From contig NZ_SOEO01000001.1 of assembly GCF_004365655.1 (NCBI RefSeq), positions 1,178,001 through 1,242,000 of the forward strand: a stretch of DNA of 64,000 nt, in the 5' to 3' direction. The notes beneath the pieces are model-generated. The model saw only the letters and a program-made list of their open reading frames with translations. It ran no database searches and was not told the DNA's origin. Shown piece after piece: positions 59,338-64,000 of the stretch; position 1 is the stretch's first letter; every line of letters starts with the position of its first letter. Position numbers and translations under genes: made by a program. Origin of the DNA: Epilithonimonas xixisoli. GTDB lineage: Bacteria; Bacteroidota; Bacteroidia; Flavobacteriales; Weeksellaceae.

Positions 59338-60495
59338 ATGCAGACAGAAACGATTATAACCGAATCACAATCCAACCAAAATATCTTATTGGAATTCGAG
59401 AAATTCTATAACAGAAGTCCGAAGATTATTTTTCATCTTCTGATGTGGTTTACATTTTCGTTTTTTCTATTTCTGAATTATAATTTAGAATTCAAATTGT
59501 CGATTTTTGATAGTTTTATCCTGACTTTGCGAAGCACAATCAACAACATTGTCGTTTTTTACATTTTTTTCTATCTCTTCATCCCCAAAATATTTTCATT
59601 AAAAAGAAAAATTGCATTACTGATTCTGAGCATTCCAATTTTAATTTACATTTGGCTGATTGTCAATTACTTTATTTTTTCATTTTACCATTGGATGGGT
59701 TTTGAAATAAATTTTGGAGGTTTCAAAGATCTGATCAAACGAAATGCAACACAGACTTTTTTTGAAGCGATAAAATTTGAAACGGTTTTGTCCAATGCAA
59801 TGATTGTAATCTACACAATGTCACCGTTTTTCTTTGTAAAAATCTTGTTTGAAATCGTAAGAATTTATAATAAAACAACGCAATTACAACAGCAAAAACT
59901 GGAGGTCGAAATCCAGAATATCAATATTGAAAAAGACTTTCTGAAGTCTCAACTCAATCCACATTTTCTTTTCAATACTTTGAATAATCTTTATGGTTTG
60001 ATTGTCAAAAAAGATGATTCCGCACCGGAAGTTGTTTTGAATCTTTCCGACATTATGAGTTATACGCTTTACGAGTCAAATTCCGAAAAAGTAGCATTGG
60101 AAAAGGAATTGGACTTTATCAAAAATTATTTTGAACTGGAAAAGATGCGTTATCCGAAAGATAAAAATATTCAGCTGGAAATCCTTGGAGAGGAGCAAAC
60201 TTCAGGACTTTACATTGCACCACTTCTGACTTTTACGTTCATCGAAAACGCTTTCAAATATGGATTGAAAAACTCTGACAATCAATTTATTAATCAAAAA
60301 ATTAAAATAGAAAATGACACTTTTTATTTTGTCCTTGAAAATGATTTTGATAAAACAGAAACTAAGAAAGACTTTGGCGGAATCGGATTGGAAAACATCA
60401 AAAAACGACTTCAATTGCTTTATCCAAATCAACACGATTTGAAAATATCGACATTCGAAAACAGTTTCAAAGTAGAACTTAAAATTAATTTATAA
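59338..60495 (+). CDS. LytS-type sensor histidine kinase
   Basis: This 385-residue kinase starts from the ATG at 59338, chosen because the earlier ATG is too close to the -7 box. The N-terminal half has about four membrane segments (IIFHLLMWFTFSFFLFLNYNLEF; NNIVVFYIFFYLFIPKIF; FFFVKILFEIVRIYN). A coiled coil and the His_kinase domain follow, with the phospho-acceptor in LKSQLNPHFLFNTLNNLYGL, and an HATPase-like end (FTFIENAFKYGLK, FGGIGLENIKKRLQLLYP). It sits 3 bases before its LytTR partner. Confidence 0.92.
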   Translation: MQTETIITESQSNQNILLEFEKFYNRSPKIIFHLLMWFTFSFFLFLNYNLEFKLSIFDSFILTLRSTINNIVVFYIFFYLFIPKIFSLKRKIALLILSIPILIYIWLIVNYFIFSFYHWMGFEINFGGFKDLIKRNATQTFFEAIKFETVLSNAMIVIYTMSPFFFVKILFEIVRIYNKTTQLQQQKLEVEIQNINIEKDFLKSQLNPHFLFNTLNNLYGLIVKKDDSAPEVVLNLSDIMSYTLYESNSEKVALEKELDFIKNYFELEKMRYPKDKNIQLEILGEEQTSGLYIAPLLTFTFIENAFKYGLKNSDNQFINQKIKIENDTFYFVLENDFDKTETKKDFGGIGLENIKKRLQLLYPNQHDLKISTFENSFKVELKINL

Positions 60496-60498
60496 CCA

Positions 60499-61206
60499 AT
60501 GGACAAACTGCGTTGCATCGTTCTGGACGACGAGCCAATCGGAAGAGAAATCATAGAAAACTTTGTAAAAGAAATTGATTTTCTGGAACTTGTGAATTCT
60601 TTTGAAGACCCTGTGAAAGCTTTGATGTTTTTGGAAAACAACAAAGTTGATTTGATTTTCAGCGATATTCAGATGCCGAAAATCAACGGTTTGGATTTGG
60701 TGAAAACTTTGGAAAATCCGCCAGTCATTATCTTTATCACTGCTCATAGAGATTTTGCTTTGGACGGCTTTGAAACCGGAGCGACGGATTATTTGGTAAA
60801 ACCCGTTCGTTTTGAACGTTTCTTAAAAGCCGTTAATAAAGCTAAAGATTACATCGAACTGAAAAACAAATCAACCGTTCATCAAGTCAATTCTGACCGA
60901 ATTTTCATCAAATCCGACGGAAAACTCACGAAGATTCTTTTGGACGAAATCCTTTACGTAGAAGCACAAGGTGATTATCTAAAAATTGTAATTAATAATG
61001 AAACTTACACTACTCTAGCAACTTTGAAATCTATGGATGAAGTTCTGACTTTACCCCAGTTTTTCCGAGTTCAGCGTTCGTTTATCATCAATTTGGAAGC
61101 TATCCGAAGTCTGAACGGAAATATGGTTGAATTGACGAATGGAAAAAGCATTTCGATTGCGCTGAACAAGAAGGAGGAATTGTATCAGGTTTTGGGGATT
61201 AGATGA
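60499..61206 (+). CDS. LytTR response regulator
   Basis: This 235-residue regulator has a receiver domain (about 1-120: CIVLDDEPIGREIIENFVKE, the phospho-aspartate in LIFSDIQMPKINGLDLVKTL, ITAHRDFALDGFETGATDYLVKPVRFERFLKAVNKA) and a C-terminal LytTR DNA-binding domain (KILLDEILYVEAQGDYLKIVINNETYTTLATLKSMDEVL, then FFRVQRSFIINLEAIRSLNGNMVEL). It pairs with the kinase just upstream. Genes it controls are not evident. Confidence 0.94.
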   Translation: MDKLRCIVLDDEPIGREIIENFVKEIDFLELVNSFEDPVKALMFLENNKVDLIFSDIQMPKINGLDLVKTLENPPVIIFITAHRDFALDGFETGATDYLVKPVRFERFLKAVNKAKDYIELKNKSTVHQVNSDRIFIKSDGKLTKILLDEILYVEAQGDYLKIVINNETYTTLATLKSMDEVLTLPQFFRVQRSFIINLEAIRSLNGNMVELTNGKSISIALNKKEELYQVLGIR

Positions 61207-61242
61207 TTTTTCGGTAAGTTTACTTGATTAGAAATAATACAA

Positions 61243-61755
61243 ATGAAATCAATAAAAACAATTTTTATATTATCATTAATACTTTTTTCAAATTTTATTT
61301 ATGCACAAAAAATTGAAATTACAGAGAAAAATTTATTTAAAATATTTAAAAAGACAATAGAACAAGAAAATAAAAATCAAATTAAAACAGTTTCTAATCC
61401 TTGGATTGCTGACAATAGTAATGATGTTTTTTCAAAATCAGATACAATAATATTTACAAATGGTAAGAATAATCATTATTGTAAAGATGTAAATTGGACT
61501 TTTTATAGGAAAAATAAATTTATTAGAAACTATGGAGATTTTTGCTCAGAACCCACATCTTATACAGTAACAAAAATTCAAGATTATTTTGAAATAAAGA
61601 TTAATGAAATGGATACAAGAAAATATTTTGAACTCTACAATCAAGGTAAATTAATTGACAAATTTGAAATTATCTCTTTAGAAAAATCTCAATCTTTATC
61701 ATATAAAAATCTAATCGAATATACTCTAAAGCTTAGACGAATAAGAGATTTTTAA
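61243..61755 (+). CDS. Secreted protein of unknown function
   Basis: This 170-residue protein has the signal peptide MKSIKTIFILSLILFSNFIYAQ. The mature part is mostly charged and aromatic, with two cysteines (HYCKDVNWTFYRKNKF and DFCSEPTSYTV) that could pair, and ends in a helical stretch SLSYKNLIEYTLKLRRIRDF. I do not recognise a family. Its AT content is higher than that of its neighbours. Its TAA stop overlaps the stop of the convergent GH10-like gene in TTAA. Confidence 0.6.
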   Translation: MKSIKTIFILSLILFSNFIYAQKIEITEKNLFKIFKKTIEQENKNQIKTVSNPWIADNSNDVFSKSDTIIFTNGKNNHYCKDVNWTFYRKNKFIRNYGDFCSEPTSYTVTKIQDYFEIKINEMDTRKYFELYNQGKLIDKFEIISLEKSQSLSYKNLIEYTLKLRRIRDF

Positions 61756-63317
61756 TTAACCAAAACAACTTTATAATCACCCAACTTCCCAAGCTTATTC
61801 ACAGACCTTACAACAACTGTCGAAAGTTTTTTTCCATTAGATTCTGAAGCTACATTTTTATTAATGATTTCCGGAGAAAGGATTTCGGTTTGCCAATTAT
61901 TACCATATTTTAGATAAATAACATAAGACAATGCTTCGGTTTGTTTGTTCCAATTGATTGAAACATTATTAGATTGTTTTTTCCAAATTACATTCAATTC
62001 TGGTAATTCTTTAGAAGTTAGCCAATTCGTTTCTGGAATCAAAGCTTTTTCTTTGTAGGAATTGGTTTTTAATTCCTGTTGCATTGCATAATTTTTTGTG
62101 ATTCCGGCAATACTCCAATGCACTTCTCCAGTATTTTTCTTCAAGATTTGTCTTGTCACATCTATTTCACGTGCAATTTCAGAAACAGGATTTGGAGATT
62201 TAACAGCAACTGTGTTCAAACCCGGCCAAAGATGACGATCTTTTGTATTCTCGTCACTCCACCATTGCAAAAGAAGCGGAAAACTTTGTCCCGCCGAATC
62301 TACTGGCCAATACAACTGAGGCGTAAAATAATCAATCCAACCTTGATTCAGCCATAGTTTTGCATCCGCATATAATTCGTCATATTGAGAAGAGCCTTTG
62401 ATTCCTGCAGGAAAACCTGGTTTCCAAATCCCAAAAGGACTGATTCCGAACTTCACATCGTTTTTCTGGGCTTTGATTTCGTCATAGATTCGCTTCACGA
62501 ATTTGTTCACATTTCCACGTCTCCAATCTGCTCTGGAAAGCGTTCCGCCAGATTGCTGATAAAGCGACCAAGATTTGTAATCCGGAAAATCCTTTCCACC
62601 ATTATATTCTGCATAAGGATAGAAATAATCGTCAAAATGAATCCCATCCACATCATATCTGGAAACGATATCTTTTACGACTTTTGAAGCCTGTTCCTGC
62701 GTTCTGTCATCAGCTGGGTCAAACCAGTACATTCCATTTCTTAGTTTGATAATATTATCTGGTGACTTTTTCACCATAGATTCTGAGGTGATTTGTCCAC
62801 CATTGGAATGATGCGCTCGAAACGGATTTAGCCACGCGTGAAATTCCAGACCGCGTTTGTGAGATTCTTCTATCCAAAATTGCAAAGGGTCATATTCTGG
62901 ATAAGGTGCTTGACCAATTTGTCCCGTTAAAAAATAAGACCAAGGTTCGTGTGGACTTTTATACAAAGCGTCTGCAGAAGGACGAACTTGCAAAATCACT
63001 GCATTGAAATTGAGGTCAACGAGAAGATTCAGTAATTGTATGGCTTCTTGTTTTTGCTGGTCAACGGAAAGATTATTTCTCGAAGGCCAATTGATATTAG
63101 CAACCGAAGCAATCCAAACCGCTCTGAATTCTCTTTTAACTTCGGGCAAATCGATGTTATCTAATTTGACAACAGGTTTTGGCGGAAGCTTGACTTCTGT
63201 CTTTACAACAGGTTTCTTAACATCTGATTTGGAAGCTGATTTTTTAGTTTTTGTAGCACAAGAAACCACAAAAACTGCCAATAATAATATTTGGAAAAAT
63301 GATAATCTGAAACGCAT
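61752..63317 (-). CDS. Glycoside hydrolase family 10-like lipoprotein (GHL10/DUF187)
   Basis: This 521-residue lipoprotein has the signal MRFRLSFFQILLLAVFVVSC from the ATG at 63317, then a K/S/T-rich linker (about 20-55). The TIM-barrel domain of the YngK-type shows FRAVWIASVANINWPS, FNAVILQVRPSADALY, LEFHAWLNPFRAHHS, YDVDGIHFDDYFYPYAEY and LNQGWIDYFTPQLYWPVD. A fibronectin-like domain at the C-terminus closes it (SYVIYLKYGNNWQTEIL ... LGDYKVVLVN). It probably acts on peptidoglycan-related or other glycans in the periplasm, but no activity is proven here. Confidence 0.88.
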   Translation of the reverse strand: MRFRLSFFQILLLAVFVVSCATKTKKSASKSDVKKPVVKTEVKLPPKPVVKLDNIDLPEVKREFRAVWIASVANINWPSRNNLSVDQQKQEAIQLLNLLVDLNFNAVILQVRPSADALYKSPHEPWSYFLTGQIGQAPYPEYDPLQFWIEESHKRGLEFHAWLNPFRAHHSNGGQITSESMVKKSPDNIIKLRNGMYWFDPADDRTQEQASKVVKDIVSRYDVDGIHFDDYFYPYAEYNGGKDFPDYKSWSLYQQSGGTLSRADWRRGNVNKFVKRIYDEIKAQKNDVKFGISPFGIWKPGFPAGIKGSSQYDELYADAKLWLNQGWIDYFTPQLYWPVDSAGQSFPLLLQWWSDENTKDRHLWPGLNTVAVKSPNPVSEIAREIDVTRQILKKNTGEVHWSIAGITKNYAMQQELKTNSYKEKALIPETNWLTSKELPELNVIWKKQSNNVSINWNKQTEALSYVIYLKYGNNWQTEILSPEIINKNVASESNGKKLSTVVVRSVNKLGKLGDYKVVLVN

Positions 63318-63350
63318 AGTTTGCAAAACTAAACGATAATATCAGAAATA

Positions 63351-63384
63351 CAAAAAAGCATCCGAATAATTGGATGCTTTTATA
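63351..63384. terminator. Terminator between purU and the GH10-like gene
   Basis: AAAAGCATCC pairs with GGATGCTTTT across GAATAATT. It ends purU transcription 15 bases after its stop, upstream of the GH10-like gene. Confidence 0.8.
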
Positions 63385-63398
63385 ATTTGTTAACTTTT

Positions 63399-64000
63399 TT
63401 ATTCAAAAATAATGGTCTTGTTTCCGTCAATAAAAACTTTGTCTTCGAAAACCAATTTCAATGCATTTGCTAAAACAATTCGCTCAACATCTTTTCCCAT
63501 TTTGGCTAAATCTTTTGCAGTTTTGGAGTGACTGACTTTGATAATATCCTGATAAATAATTGGTCCTTCATCCAAATCATTCGTTACAAAATGTGCTGTT
63601 GCTCCGATGATTTTAACGCCTCTTTCAAAAGCTTTCTTATAAGGATTTGCACCAATAAAAGCTGGTAAAAATGAATGATGAATATTAATAATTTCGCCTT
63701 CAAAATCTTTTACAAAATCAGGAGAAAGGATTCTCATAAACTTCGCCAAAACAAGATAATCGTAGTTGTAATCTTGAAGAACAGTTTTAATTTTTTCTTC
63801 GTGTTCCTCTCTCGTGATATTTTCTGCAGGAATATAAATAAAAGGAATATTGAACTTTTCCGTCAATTCTCTCAGATTTTCATAATTCCCAACAACCGCA
63901 ACAATATTAAAGTTAAGGTCTTTGAATTGATTCCTAATCAACAAATCCGCTAAACAATGATGTTCTTTGGTTACCAAAACCACCACATTTTTAGATTCAT
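63399..64000 (-). CDS. purU: Formyltetrahydrofolate deformylase, C-terminal part
   Basis: PurU hydrolyses 10-formyl-THF to THF and formate. Only the C-terminal 200 residues lie in the window; the frame is open through base 64000, and the N-terminal ACT domain is outside. Visible are VVVLVTKEHHCLADLL, IPAENITREEHEEKI, YLVLAKFMRILSPDF, NIHHSFLPAFIGANPYKKAF (catalytic His), GVKIIGATAHFVTNDLDEGPIIYQD (catalytic Asp), and DVERIVLANALKLV. The C-terminus is complete. Confidence 0.94.
   Translation of the reverse strand, partial: ESKNVVVLVTKEHHCLADLLIRNQFKDLNFNIVAVVGNYENLRELTEKFNIPFIYIPAENITREEHEEKIKTVLQDYNYDYLVLAKFMRILSPDFVKDFEGEIINIHHSFLPAFIGANPYKKAFERGVKIIGATAHFVTNDLDEGPIIYQDIIKVSHSKTAKDLAKMGKDVERIVLANALKLVFEDKVFIDGNKTIIFE

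Overview
The window is AT-rich DNA from a member of the Flavobacteriia, most likely Chryseobacterium or a close relative in the Weeksellaceae. Several things in the sequence point there. One large secreted protein ends in a type A sorting domain of the type IX secretion system. Many genes are preceded by the Bacteroidota -7 promoter box TAnnTTTG. The operons atpD-atpC and peroxiredoxin-thioredoxin-DUF6952 are typical of the group, as are the many small lipoproteins of unknown function and the dispersed intergenic repeats. No rRNA, tRNA, CRISPR array, prophage or plasmid function was seen. The window is ordinary chromosome with one small repeat-mobilising island.

Layout. 1-5.6 kb: a partial envelope gene, an MmcQ-like gene, ribF, the F1 ATP synthase pair atpD-atpC, and a FucP/GluP-type sugar transporter. 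5.6-8.0 kb: an accessory island with a REP-associated tyrosine transposase between two pairs of GC-rich REP hairpins, a 5'-nucleotidase gene cut by one in-frame TGA, and a frameshifted gene scrap. 8.0-11.3 kb: an ECF sigma / anti-sigma pair divergent from two exported ferritin-like proteins. 11.3-18.1 kb: a B12-binding radical SAM protein, an XRE regulator whose start is surrounded by an array of TTACnnnnGTAA palindromes, a TIMP/NTR-like membrane protein, TerC, an M14 carboxypeptidase and a lipoprotein. 18.1-24.3 kb: a GH30 glycosidase divergent from a secreted protein, an MFS transporter and a Nudix-type regulator (a probable sugar-use locus), then an M28 peptidase, a VOC protein and a YciI protein. 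24.4-36.4 kb: housekeeping genes (polA, mgtE, ppa, radC, an L,D-transpeptidase, a LolD-like ATPase, a UvrD/PcrA helicase) with small unknowns. 36.5-45.2 kb: a FUSC transporter, two small membrane proteins with a GT-B glycosyltransferase, rsmG, a 1021-residue T9SS cargo protein and a TPR-LuxR regulator. 45.5-51.9 kb: an aminotransferase, the peroxiredoxin-thioredoxin-DUF6952 operon, GNAT, nuclease, Crp/Fnr, YtxJ (bacillithiol), ZIP and a methyltransferase. 52-64 kb: an RlmL-like methyltransferase, GT2, AraC, a Tat-signal HisC-like aminotransferase, a serine hydrolase, a LytS/LytTR two-component pair, a GH10-like lipoprotein and a partial purU.

How parts work together. The sigma/anti-sigma pair probably controls the divergent ferritin-like pair. 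The XRE protein probably controls itself through the palindrome array. The GH30, MFS and Nudix genes look like a carbohydrate unit. Peroxiredoxin, thioredoxin and YtxJ are thiol redox functions. The most unusual items are the REP/transposase island with covarying hairpins, the XRE operator array, a hairpin repeat present in two diverged copies (29.5 and 39.3 kb), and two TGA codons lying in frame inside otherwise coding sequence (5'-nucleotidase and the start of mgtE). All calls come from reading the sequence; no database search was run.
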